This document shows, piece after piece, positions 25,796 through 35,281 of a DNA stretch of 64,000 bases. Within the stretch, counting starts at the first letter, position 1. Each line of letters opens with the position of its first letter. A model generated the notes under the pieces. That model ran no database searches. It saw only the letters and a list, made by a program, of their open reading frames with translations, and was not told the origin of the DNA. Both the position numbers and the translations under genes were made by a program. The stretch is from Novosphingobium huizhouense (GTDB taxonomy: Bacteria; Pseudomonadota; Alphaproteobacteria; Sphingomonadales; Sphingomonadaceae): positions 124,001 to 188,000 of the forward strand of contig NZ_JAILXZ010000001.1 of NCBI RefSeq assembly GCF_020179475.1, in the 5' to 3' direction.

Positions 25796-26763
25796 GGCGG
25801 GGTGATCGCGACGGGCAGGCCCGGCGGCAGCGGCCGGTCGGCCGGTAGCGTGGCCTCGACCAGGAACACCAGCTTGGCGCGGGCGCGTTCGCTGTAGATT
25901 ACCGGCGGCGTGAATTCGGGCCGGGGCGCGATGTAGCGGATCGTCGCGGTGCGCTCGCCCGCGCAGCCGTCGCAGGTGAAGCGGACCTGCGCGCCGGGGC
26001 GCAGTCCTGCGATGCGCTGCTGCGGCACGAAGAAGCGCAGCTTGCGCCGGTCGGCGGGGAGCAGTTCGACCACCGGCTGGTTCGCCGGGACCCATTCGCC
26101 GGGATTGAAGAAGGTCTGCTCGATCGTCCCGCCCACGGCGGCGCGCGGTTCGATCTCGGCGCGGCGGCGCTGCTGCGCGGCGAGCGCGGCCTGCGCGCCT
26201 GCGACTCCGGCGGCCGCGGCGGCCTGCTGCTGCGCACGCCCCGCGCTCAGCTCGCCGCTGCGCTCCTCGGCCTGCGCCTGGCGCAAGCTGGCGGCGGCGA
26301 CATCGCGCGCAGCGCGGGCGGCATCGAGCTGGGTGCGGCTGGCAAAGCCCTTGGCGGCAAGCGCGGCGAAGCGGCGATAGTCGGCCTCGGCCCGCGCCAG
26401 CTGTGCCCGCGCCGAGGCCTGCGCCGCGCGCGAGACGTCGAGTTCGGGCGCGCGCTGGCGCGCCTCGGCGAGATCGGCGCGCTGCGCCTCGGCATTGGCG
26501 AGCTCGGCGCGCGCCTGCGCGGTCGCGGCGTCGCTGGTCTGCGGATCGAGCGCGAACAGCACGGTCCCGGGCGCGACCGTGCCGCCACGCTGGACCGGCA
26601 GCGTCGACAGCGTGCCCGACACCGGCGCCGCGACGTAGAGCGCCTCGCCCTCGACATAGCCGAGCCAGGCCTCGGGCTTGTCGCGCGGGGTCAGCACGAA
26701 GGCCGCGCCGCCGGCAAGGGCGAGCGCGCCGAGCGCGAGCACGGGCCGCGGCGGGGTCTTCAC
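25792..26763 (-). CDS. HlyD-family membrane fusion protein (YbhG-like)
   Basis: A 323-residue periplasmic adaptor. One N-terminal membrane helix (PVLALGALALAGGAAFVL), a first lipoyl half (YVAAPVSGTLSTLPVQRGG), a long Ala/Gln/Arg coiled-coil hairpin (~85-205), then the second lipoyl half and beta barrel (GTIEQTFFNPGEWVPANQPVVELL). It links the inner-membrane ABC exporter to an outer-membrane channel. GTG 26763 overlaps the tetR stop by GTGA. A CDGC pair (FTCDGCAGE) in the barrel is unusual and might form a disulfide. Confidence 0.92.
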   Translation of the reverse strand: MKTPPRPVLALGALALAGGAAFVLTPRDKPEAWLGYVEGEALYVAAPVSGTLSTLPVQRGGTVAPGTVLFALDPQTSDAATAQARAELANAEAQRADLAEARQRAPELDVSRAAQASARAQLARAEADYRRFAALAAKGFASRTQLDAARAARDVAAASLRQAQAEERSGELSAGRAQQQAAAAAGVAGAQAALAAQQRRRAEIEPRAAVGGTIEQTFFNPGEWVPANQPVVELLPADRRKLRFFVPQQRIAGLRPGAQVRFTCDGCAGERTATIRYIAPRPEFTPPVIYSERARAKLVFLVEATLPADRPLPPGLPVAITPP

Positions 26764-27380
26764 CGCGCCTCGCCCCGGCCCGCCGCGAGCCCGTCGATCA
26801 CCAGGTCGGCATGGAGCGCGGCCATCGCTTCGACGTCGATCGGCGGCGCGCCTGCCGGCTCGAACACGTTCTTCCACAAGGCGGTCATGATCACCCCGCC
26901 CGCCACGCTGCGCGCCGCCAGCACCGGGTCGGCGCAGATGAACTCGCCGCGGGTGACGCCGTGGCGGATGATCCGCTCGACCACGTCGAGCACGCGCGCC
27001 ACGCCCTCGTCGTGATAGCTGCGCACGAGGTCGGGAAACTGCCGCCCCTCGCCCACGATCAGCCGCGGCAGGAAGGCAAGGTCGGGCCGGGTGAGCCTGA
27101 CGAAGGCCGCGCGCAGGAAGCCGCGCAGCGCATAGGGTCCGGGCACGTTGCCGAGGTTCTCGGGCAGGCCCACCGGCAGCACCTCGCCCACCAGCGCATG
27201 GACGAGGCCGCGGAACACCGCCTCCTTGCTGTCGAACATCAGGTAGAGCGCGGGGCGGCTGATGCCGACCTTGGCCGCGACATCCTCCAGCCGCGTTCCG
27301 GCAAAGCCCTTTTCGGCAAAGGCCTCGCGCGCGGCTTCGAGGATGCGGGCGCGGCGATCGGCTGGGGTGATGCGGGGCAT
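26760..27380 (-). CDS. TetR-family repressor of the exporter operon (CecR-like position)
   Basis: A 206-residue TetR regulator with the N-terminal HTH ILEAAREAFAEKGFAGTRLEDVAAKVGISRPALYLMF (within 8-50) and a ligand-binding C-terminal domain. ATG 27380 is preferred; the upstream in-frame extension crosses the promoter and operator. It is the first gene of a four-gene operon with 4-base overlaps throughout, in the same order as E. coli cecR-ybhG-ybhF-ybhS/R, so it probably represses its own operon until an exporter substrate binds. Confidence 0.92.
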   Translation of the reverse strand: MPRITPADRRARILEAAREAFAEKGFAGTRLEDVAAKVGISRPALYLMFDSKEAVFRGLVHALVGEVLPVGLPENLGNVPGPYALRGFLRAAFVRLTRPDLAFLPRLIVGEGRQFPDLVRSYHDEGVARVLDVVERIIRHGVTRGEFICADPVLAARSVAGGVIMTALWKNVFEPAGAPPIDVEAMAALHADLVIDGLAAGRGEAR

Positions 27381-27393
27381 GGCGCGCTTATAA

Positions 27394-27409
27394 CTGACAC
27401 GCGCGTCAG
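27394..27409. promoter_or_regulatory. Candidate TetR operator
   Basis: CTGACACGCGCGTCAG is a near-perfect palindrome (CTGAC-N6-GTCAG) 14 bases upstream of the tetR start. On the minus strand it is flanked by TTATAAG on the gene side, a plausible -10 element, so a bound dimer would block the promoter. The size and spacing are typical of TetR operators. Confidence 0.6.
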
Positions 27410-27678
27410 ATAAAAGAGGCGCGTGGCGCCATCGCTTCCGCGAAATTGTCCCTGCACGATCAATGTCTTGAGAGAATTTCCGGAAAGATCGTCCGGTCCG
27501 GGCAAAATTCCATCGAATCCGTACAATCAAATCTCCGAAACGGTGACATAACCCACTGTAGAAATGCCGGGGGTCTGGCTGTGGCCGCCGCGTTTTTCAG
27601 GATCACCCGCAGCATCGGAGCATCGGCTTCGGTGACGCAAGAGGATGCGCCTGCGATCCGGGCACGAAGGGGACCGAA
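27410..27678. other. Intergenic region upstream of the RTX gene
   Basis: This is a divergent region of about 270 bases between the tetR operator and the RTX start, locally less GC-rich (27460-27560). I see no gene or clear repeat. The start of the RTX gene at 27679 is preceded by GAAGGGGACCG, an acceptable ribosome site, so the region probably contains its promoter and a long leader. Confidence 0.4.
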
Positions 27679-30186
27679 ATGACCACGCGCTTTTCTGAAA
27701 ATATTGTGACCGACTGGTATTCGATCGTCCTGCAGGGCAACGACACGCTCATCGCCCCGGTCGGCTACCAGGTGACCTCGACCGGCGAATCCGCGGTGTG
27801 GGGACAGGGCACCGACCACCGCTTCGTCGTCGGCGGCTCGCTGTCGGGCGCCGAGGCCGCGATCCGCGTCGACGACGCAGCCTCGCGGCTGACCGTAACC
27901 TCGACCGGGCAACTGACCGGGGACCTCTACGGCGTGCGCCTGCAGGGCGGCTTCGTCCGCGTCGAGAACCGGGGCGAGATCGTCAGCCTCGACGGCGCGG
28001 CGATCTACCTGGACCAGGCAAGAGTCGACAATCCCGGCTCGCCGCCTTTGCAGCCGGTGGTGGCCGACGATACAGCGCCTTTGTTCCGCGTGCGCAACTA
28101 CGGCACGATCAGCGGGGTCGTCGGCATCGAGACCCACACCGGCCGGGCGACGATCGTCAACGAGGGCCTGATCACCAGCACCGATACTTTCGCGATCCAG
28201 ACCGACACCCTGGCCGACAGCCTGCTCAACCTCGGCCGGATCCGCGGCGACGTCGCGCTCGGCGCGGGCAACGACACGCTGACCAACGAGGCCACGATCT
28301 TCGGCGACGTCGATCTCGGCGCCGATGCCGACAGCTTCGAGAACACCGGCACCATCCGCGGCTCGGTCCTCGCCGGCGACGGCGACGATACGCTCGAACA
28401 TGCCGCCGGCACGATCGACGCGATCGACCTCGGCAACGGGCGCAACGCGCTCGTCAACGCCGCGCGGATCAAGGGCGCCGTCACCGGCGGCGACGGCGAC
28501 GACACCGTGACCAACGCCGGCGGGCGCATCGACGAGATCGCGCTCGGCGCAGGGGCGAACACGATCGTCAACGAAGGCGGGCGGATCGGGCGGATCTCGG
28601 CGGGCGACGGCGGCAACACCATCGTCAACCGCGGCCGCATCGACACCACCGTGCTGCTGGGCACCGGGCTCGATTTCTTCGACAATTCCGGCGCGACCGG
28701 CCCGAACGCGGTGAGCGTCTCGATGGGCGGGGGCAACGACATCTTCGTGGCCGGCGCGGTGATCGAGGCCGTCTCTGCCGGCGCCGGCATCGACCGGCTC
28801 GATTTCAGCCGCTCCGCCGGGGTCACGCTGGCGCTCGACGGATCGTTCGCCAACGACGGGGCCGCGAAGGGCGACGTCTTCTCGGGGTTCGAGAACGTGA
28901 CCGGTTCGGCCACCGAAGCCAATCTCCTCGCCGGGGACGGCAACGCCAACGTCCTCGTCGGCGGTGCGGCGGGCGACATCCTGACCGGCCTCGCCGGCAA
29001 CGACACGCTGACCGGCAACGACGGCGACGACCAGCTCGTGGGCGGCGACGGCAACGACCGCATCGACGGCGGCGCGGGCAACGATTCCGTTTCGGGCGGC
29101 GCGGGCGACGACCTCGTCAACGCGGGCGCGGGCGCGGACATCATCCGCGGCGACGAAGGCGCCGACACGATCAACGGCCAGGACGGCAACGACAACGTCA
29201 ACGGCGGCAGCGGCAACGACATCATCAATGGCGGCGCCGGCGTCGACCTGCTCGACGGCCAGGACGGCGACGACGTGATCAACGGCAACGAGGACAACGA
29301 CCAGATCCTCGGCCGCTCCGGCGCCGATGCGCTTTCGGGTGGCGCGGGCGACGACGAAATCAGCGGAGGTACCGAGAACGACACGATCAAGGGCGATGAC
29401 GGCCGCGATACGCTCAATGGCGATGAGGGCAACGACCGGATCGACGGCGGACTCGGCCGCGACCGGATCTTCGGCGGCGCGGGCGACGACACGCTCAACG
29501 GCAACGAGGACACCGACGTCATCAACGGCGATGCCGGGAACGACGTGATCAGCGGCGGCGCGGGTAACGACAATCTCGGTGGCGACGATGGCAACGACAC
29601 ACTGAACGGCGACGAAGGCGAAGATCTCGTCTCAGGCGGCGCGGGCAACGACACGCTGAACGGCGGCACCGGCGCGGATGACCTGAGAGGCGAGGCCGGA
29701 GCCGACACGATCAACGGCGGCAACGATAACGACCTCCTGCGCGGCGGCGGCGACAACGACACGCTCAACGGCGACGGCGGCAACGACCGCCTGATCGGCG
29801 AGGACGGCAACGATACGCTGAACGGCGGGGCGGGCAACGACTTCATCGTCGGCAGCGCCGGCGACGACACCTCGACCGGGGGGACCGGCAGCGACACGTT
29901 CAGCTACGCCGTGCTCGAGTTCAAGGACAAGATCACCGACTTCAGCCATGCCGAAGGCGACAAGATCGAAGTCTCGAAGATCGATGCCAACGCCAATGTC
30001 ACCGGCGACCAGGCGTTCACCTTCATCGGAAGCCAGGGCTTCCACAACATCGCGGGCGAACTGCGCGTGGTGACGGTCTCGGGAACGACCGCCGTGAGTG
30101 GCGACGTCAACGGCGATGGCCAGGCCGATTTCACGATCAGCCTGACCAACGGCGCGGCGCTGGTCGTGGGCGACTTCGTGCTGTGA
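27679..30186 (+). CDS. RTX (calcium-binding nonapeptide repeat) secreted protein
   Basis: An 835-residue acidic protein without a Sec signal. Residues ~130-330 hold imperfect ~22-residue repeats of the type GxIxGxVxLGxGxDTxxN, suggesting a beta-helix. Residues ~415-735 hold roughly 30 GGxGxDxxx-type RTX nonapeptides that form a calcium-filled beta-roll. The last ~100 residues (GTGSDTFSY, KITDFSHAEGDKIEVSKID, DQAFTFIG, AGELRV) match the serralysin-type C-terminal domain recognised by type I secretion. No catalytic domain or zinc motif is visible. No type I exporter genes are adjacent, so export must use a system encoded elsewhere. Probably a surface or matrix protein. Confidence 0.88.
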   Translation: MTTRFSENIVTDWYSIVLQGNDTLIAPVGYQVTSTGESAVWGQGTDHRFVVGGSLSGAEAAIRVDDAASRLTVTSTGQLTGDLYGVRLQGGFVRVENRGEIVSLDGAAIYLDQARVDNPGSPPLQPVVADDTAPLFRVRNYGTISGVVGIETHTGRATIVNEGLITSTDTFAIQTDTLADSLLNLGRIRGDVALGAGNDTLTNEATIFGDVDLGADADSFENTGTIRGSVLAGDGDDTLEHAAGTIDAIDLGNGRNALVNAARIKGAVTGGDGDDTVTNAGGRIDEIALGAGANTIVNEGGRIGRISAGDGGNTIVNRGRIDTTVLLGTGLDFFDNSGATGPNAVSVSMGGGNDIFVAGAVIEAVSAGAGIDRLDFSRSAGVTLALDGSFANDGAAKGDVFSGFENVTGSATEANLLAGDGNANVLVGGAAGDILTGLAGNDTLTGNDGDDQLVGGDGNDRIDGGAGNDSVSGGAGDDLVNAGAGADIIRGDEGADTINGQDGNDNVNGGSGNDIINGGAGVDLLDGQDGDDVINGNEDNDQILGRSGADALSGGAGDDEISGGTENDTIKGDDGRDTLNGDEGNDRIDGGLGRDRIFGGAGDDTLNGNEDTDVINGDAGNDVISGGAGNDNLGGDDGNDTLNGDEGEDLVSGGAGNDTLNGGTGADDLRGEAGADTINGGNDNDLLRGGGDNDTLNGDGGNDRLIGEDGNDTLNGGAGNDFIVGSAGDDTSTGGTGSDTFSYAVLEFKDKITDFSHAEGDKIEVSKIDANANVTGDQAFTFIGSQGFHNIAGELRVVTVSGTTAVSGDVNGDGQADFTISLTNGAALVVGDFVL

Positions 30187-30352
30187 CGGGATGGTGCGGC
30201 ACGGCCCTGCGCGATCGGGTCCGCGCCGCGCCCCCTCGAGCCTGCGCAGCGGGGCGCGTCGCCGTGCGCCTCGTCGCCCACCCGCTTGCTCCCTTGCGCG
30301 CCGCCCTGTAGAGCGCGGGCCAACAACCAAGCCATCCCCCGAAGGACCAAAC

Positions 30353-32032
<1,680 letters not shown>

Positions 32033-32057
32033 GCCTCGCGCTCGAAGGCAGTCGAAT

Positions 32058-32089
32058 GGCCCCGCCGGACACGCTCCGGCGGGGTCTTT
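32058..32089 (+). terminator. Terminator after ettA
   Basis: GGCCCCGCCGGA-cacgc-TCCGGCGGGGTC forms a GC-rich hairpin of at least 10 pairs followed by TCTTTC. It lies 26 bases after the ettA stop and just before the convergent PNPOx-like gene, which it may serve on both strands. Confidence 0.75.
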
Positions 32090-32093
32090 CGCA

Positions 32094-32684
32094 TCAGGGG
32101 GCGACCCAGCCGCCGTGCCATGGCGCGCCGGGTTCCGCCCGCTGCAGCACCGCGCGCGTGCCGCCGCGCGAATCGAGGCGGAGCCAGTCGATCGTCAGCA
32201 CGCTGACCAGCAGCACCGCGAAGTTGAGGCGGCCGGCGGCGGTCTCGGCGGTGGTGGGACGGCGCGCGGCGAGGGCCTCGGGCAGGCTTGCGCCCGGGGT
32301 CGCCGCCGCAACCCCGGGCGCCCGCAGCGCGAGGTAGCAGCGCCGCCCCATCGTCGAGGTCGCGGCCCATGCCGCATCGGCGGCATCCCCTTCGCGTTCG
32401 ATCCGCGCAACGCCCTTGAGCCGCATCTGAACGCGCGCCGCGGGATCGTACCCCAGCACCGTCACGCGCGGATCGACGCCAAGCGCCGCGACTTTGGGCG
32501 CGCGCGCATCGGTGTGGAAGCGCAGCGCGGCGAGCGCCGGGTCGACGCCGCGCAGGACCATGACCCGCGCATCGCCATCGCCGCCTGCCACCACCGGCGC
32601 GTGCATCGCGTGGCGCCGCGAGGCGACCGCCGCCGCCAGTTGCCGGTACACCTCGGCAGGAAGCGCATCCGTGGTTTCCACCAT
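32094..32684 (-). CDS. Pyridoxamine 5'-phosphate oxidase-like flavin-binding protein
   Basis: A 196-residue PNPOx-like split-barrel protein. Recognisable parts are the FMN-binding strand pattern DARVMVLRGVDPALAALRFHTDARAPKVAAL, then VTVLGYDPAARVQMRLKGVARI, and a C-terminal W-containing strand with RLDSRGGTRAVL, matching the family's xRxxW/R-type end. It probably binds FMN or a related cofactor; the substrate is unknown, and true PdxH activity is doubtful because the sequence is divergent. Start is ATG 32684 (MVETTD); GTG 32696 is an in-frame alternative. Confidence 0.72.
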   Translation of the reverse strand: MVETTDALPAEVYRQLAAAVASRRHAMHAPVVAGGDGDARVMVLRGVDPALAALRFHTDARAPKVAALGVDPRVTVLGYDPAARVQMRLKGVARIEREGDAADAAWAATSTMGRRCYLALRAPGVAAATPGASLPEALAARRPTTAETAAGRLNFAVLLVSVLTIDWLRLDSRGGTRAVLQRAEPGAPWHGGWVAP

Positions 32685-32817
32685 CGACCTATTCACTTTG
32701 ACATAGAGAAACCTGAACGAAAAGCGCTAGGCCGGTTCAGGACCATGACAGCGCGTCGAGCGTAGAGCGATAGCACACAACGCCGCGAATGGATCGCGGC
32801 GCCGCGTATCCGGAGAG

Positions 32818-33795
32818 ATGGCCATGCGTGCCAAGTCCTTCCTCAAGACCGGCATCGGCGCCACACTGGCGCTTGCCACCCTCGCCTCGGCGCTGCCCGC
32901 GCAGGCGCAGGAGCGCGAACGCGGCGACCGTCGCGAGCGCAGCGAAATCCAGGGCCCGCGCGGCGGCTTCGACCGCCCGGCGCCCCAGGTCCGGCAGGAG
33001 GCGCCGCACGGCATCGCCCGCGACTGGTCCAATGCCGGCGCCGCCAACCGCCCGCAACCCGCCTGGCGCGGTCAGCAGGGCGGCGTGTCGCAGCCGCAGG
33101 CGCCGCAGCAGGTCCAGAACCAGCCTGCGCAGCGCGGCTGGGACGGCCAGCGCTGGAACGGCGACGGCTCGCGCCAGAGCACGCCCCGGCCCGGCTGGAA
33201 CGGCGCCGGACAGCGCCCGGCCTGGTCGAGCAACGACAACGCGCGTCACGACAACGACCGCTGGAACGGCGAGCGCCGGGACGGCGACCGGCGCTGGGAC
33301 CGCGACTGGCGCGACAACGACCGCCGCGACGCCGACCGGGATCGGGACCGCGACCGGGATCGCGACCGCTGGCGCGACAACGACAGCTGGCGCCGCGACG
33401 CCGACCGGCGCTGGGACAACGACCGCCGCTGGGACAACGACCGCCGCTGGAACGACTACAACCGCTGGGGCAATTACCAGTATCGTCGCTGGAACAACGA
33501 CTGGCGCCGCGACAACCGCTACAACTGGTATGCCTGGCGCAACCAGAACCGCAACATCTTCCGCGGCGGTTATTACTACTCGCCCTATCGCAACTACAGC
33601 TACAGCCGGTTGAGCATCGGCATCACGCTGGGATCGCCGTTCTATGCCGATCGCTACTGGATCAGCGACCCCTGGGCCTACCGCCTGCCGCCCGCCTACG
33701 GACCGTACCGCTGGGTGCGTTACTGGGACGACGTCCTGCTGGTCGATACCTACACCGGTCGCGTGGTCGACGTGATCTACGACTTCTTCTGGTAA
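32818..33795 (+). CDS. RcnB-family periplasmic protein with Arg/Asp-rich repeats
   Basis: A 325-residue exported protein. The signal peptide (MAMRAKSFLKTGIGATLALATLASALPAQAQ, cleavage after AQA) is followed by a long low-complexity region rich in R, D, W, N and Q (~35-245) with runs of DRDRD and RRWDND. The conserved C-terminal domain (~270-325) ends YRWVRYWDDVLLVDTYTGRVVDVIYDFFW, the RcnB hallmark. E. coli RcnB (~110 aa) helps nickel/cobalt homeostasis; here no rcnA or metal genes are nearby, and the protein is three times longer, so metal function is only a possibility. Confidence 0.85.
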   Translation: MAMRAKSFLKTGIGATLALATLASALPAQAQERERGDRRERSEIQGPRGGFDRPAPQVRQEAPHGIARDWSNAGAANRPQPAWRGQQGGVSQPQAPQQVQNQPAQRGWDGQRWNGDGSRQSTPRPGWNGAGQRPAWSSNDNARHDNDRWNGERRDGDRRWDRDWRDNDRRDADRDRDRDRDRDRWRDNDSWRRDADRRWDNDRRWDNDRRWNDYNRWGNYQYRRWNNDWRRDNRYNWYAWRNQNRNIFRGGYYYSPYRNYSYSRLSIGITLGSPFYADRYWISDPWAYRLPPAYGPYRWVRYWDDVLLVDTYTGRVVDVIYDFFW

Positions 33796-33833
33796 GTCCT
33801 GCCGGACGAGGCGCCGGGAGCGTCGCTGGAAAG

Positions 33834-33864
33834 GGCCCTGCCGCACGCGCGGCGGGGCCTTTTT
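33834..33864 (+). terminator. Terminator after rcnB-like gene
   Basis: GGCCCTGCCGC-acgc-GCGGCGGGGCC (11 pairs with one G-U) is followed by TTTTT, a strong plus-strand intrinsic terminator 38 bases downstream of the stop and just before the convergent MarR-like gene. Confidence 0.88.
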
Positions 33865-33870
33865 CGCGCG

Positions 33871-34233
33871 TCAGCGCAAGGCGCCGATCGAGCCGAGCAC
33901 GCGCTGCATAAGCCCGTAGCCATCAGGCGTCAGCCGCACGTAGCGGCGGCGCGCATCGCCGCGATCGTCGGCGCGATAGACCAGCCCCTCGCGCTCGAGG
34001 CGGGCGATCCAGCGCAGAATCGTGGTCGAGGGCACGCCCGCTTCGATGCATACGCTCGACACCTGCAAGTCCTCGTTGCGATGACGCGCGAGATACAGGT
34101 CGAGCAGAATGTCCCAGCCCGGTTCGCCGAACAGACCCTTGACCGGGTTGGCGGCGTCGCGGCGGCGACGAAGGTCGTAAAGCGCCTTGGCCAGTCGGTA
34201 GCTTTCGACTTCGGTATCGACTCTCGCTTCCAA
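33871..34233 (-). CDS. MarR-like winged-helix regulator
   Basis: A 120-residue winged-helix protein. The core GEPGWDILLDLYLARHRNEDLQVSSVCIEAGVPSTTILRWIARLEREGLVYRADDRGDARRRYVRLT (split across 36-105) has the helix-turn-helix (VSSVCIEAGVPSTTILRWI) and a wing with DRGDARRRYVRLT, typical of MarR. It is shorter than usual MarR (140+), with reduced dimerisation helices. Target unknown; it is divergent from the 2OG oxygenase gene across a 350-base region. Confidence 0.8.
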   Translation of the reverse strand: MEARVDTEVESYRLAKALYDLRRRRDAANPVKGLFGEPGWDILLDLYLARHRNEDLQVSSVCIEAGVPSTTILRWIARLEREGLVYRADDRGDARRRYVRLTPDGYGLMQRVLGSIGALR

Positions 34234-34585
34234 AAAACCGACCTTCCCCGAACCGCAGAGTCGTCGTCTGCCGACATTCTGACGTGTCGCGAATATCCGA
34301 CCGGTCTAGCGTGAAACCGTTCTACTTCCGCGACCCGAGCGTTACGTAATTACCGAAGAGCGCAGCTTTCACGTGGGTTTGCGCCGCCTCTAGTTAACGG
34401 GTTTGTAATCATATTATTCTGGTGAAGTTTCAATGTTTCCTGTCCGGATCGGATGAAAAGGACGGGGAACGGGGAAACGTTTGCGCGACTTTGTTGCGGG
34501 TTCTGTGCCGGCCCGCGCCGACAAGTCGCAATCGCAACAATGGCTTGCCCATCGCCCGCACTTGCGGGGCGTCGCGCGCTGCGCC
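34234..34585. other. Divergent intergenic region, MarR-like gene to oxygenase gene
   Basis: This 352-base region has an AT-richer centre (34300-34440). It contains the palindrome TTACGTAA (34342-34349) inside GTTACGTAATTACC, a possible operator for the MarR-like protein, and TTAACGGG/TAATCATATTATTC, which is promoter-like toward the plus strand. An upstream in-frame extension of the oxygenase gene (from 34481) exists but has no family similarity. No RNA gene was recognised. Confidence 0.4.
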
Positions 34586-35281
34586 ATGGTGCAAGGCACC
34601 GACATGCCCTCGCCCCGCCGCGCGCCTTTCCGCGATCCCGATACCCGCGCCCTCGCCGAACTGGGCGAAAGCGTGCGCGCGCGGCTCGATGCCGATCCCC
34701 AGGCCTATCGCCTGCCGGTCGAGGGATTCGAGATCTACGGCCTGTCGCAGTTCTTCAGCGCGGCCGAATGCGAGCGGCTGATGCGCATCGTCGACGCCGT
34801 GGCGCAGCCTTCGGCAACCTATGGGAACGATGCCTTTTCGGGGCGCACCAGCTACTCGGGCGACGTCGATCCCGCCGATCCGTTCATCCTCATGCTGCAA
34901 CGCCGGATCGACGACCTCGTCGGCCTTGCGCCGTCCTACGGCGAGACGATCCAGGGCCAGCGCTATACCGTGGGCCAGGAGTTCCGCGCCCACTTCGATC
35001 ACTTCTCCCCCGACCAGGCGTTCTGGGAAGCCGAGCAGGCGCGCGGGGGACAGCGCAGTTGGACCGCGATGGCCTACCTCAACGCGGTCGAGGAAGGCGG
35101 TTCGACCGACTTTCCCAAGGTGCCCCTGTCGATCCCGCCGCAGCCCGGCACGCTGATCGTGTGGAACAACATGAAGCCGGACGGCACGCCCAATCCGCGC
35201 AGCCTCCACGCGGGCACCCCGGTGATCCGCGGCACCAAGTACGTGCTGACCAAATGGTACCGGGCGCGCCCGTGGTGGTGA
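34586..35281 (+). CDS. 2-oxoglutarate/Fe(II) prolyl 4-hydroxylase-like oxygenase
   Basis: A 231-residue double-stranded beta-helix oxygenase of the prolyl-4-hydroxylase alpha-subunit type. Iron ligands are visible as HxD in EFRAHFDHF and the distal His in SLHAGTPVIRGTKYVLTKWYR, whose Lys in GTKYVLTKW binds 2-oxoglutarate. The N-terminal part (YGLSQFFSAAECERLMRIVD) is the family's substrate-side helix. ATG 34586 is chosen; 34604 is possible. Its stop overlaps the following DUF885 gene. It may modify prolines of a protein or peptide; no partner is evident. Confidence 0.88.
   Translation: MVQGTDMPSPRRAPFRDPDTRALAELGESVRARLDADPQAYRLPVEGFEIYGLSQFFSAAECERLMRIVDAVAQPSATYGNDAFSGRTSYSGDVDPADPFILMLQRRIDDLVGLAPSYGETIQGQRYTVGQEFRAHFDHFSPDQAFWEAEQARGGQRSWTAMAYLNAVEEGGSTDFPKVPLSIPPQPGTLIVWNNMKPDGTPNPRSLHAGTPVIRGTKYVLTKWYRARPWW

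Noticed and set aside
28098..29897. Long antisense open frame (599 codons) opposite the RTX gene
   Set aside because: Its Ser/Pro/Leu repeats are the mirror of the GGxGxDxxx codons on the other strand; no ribosome site or independent content.
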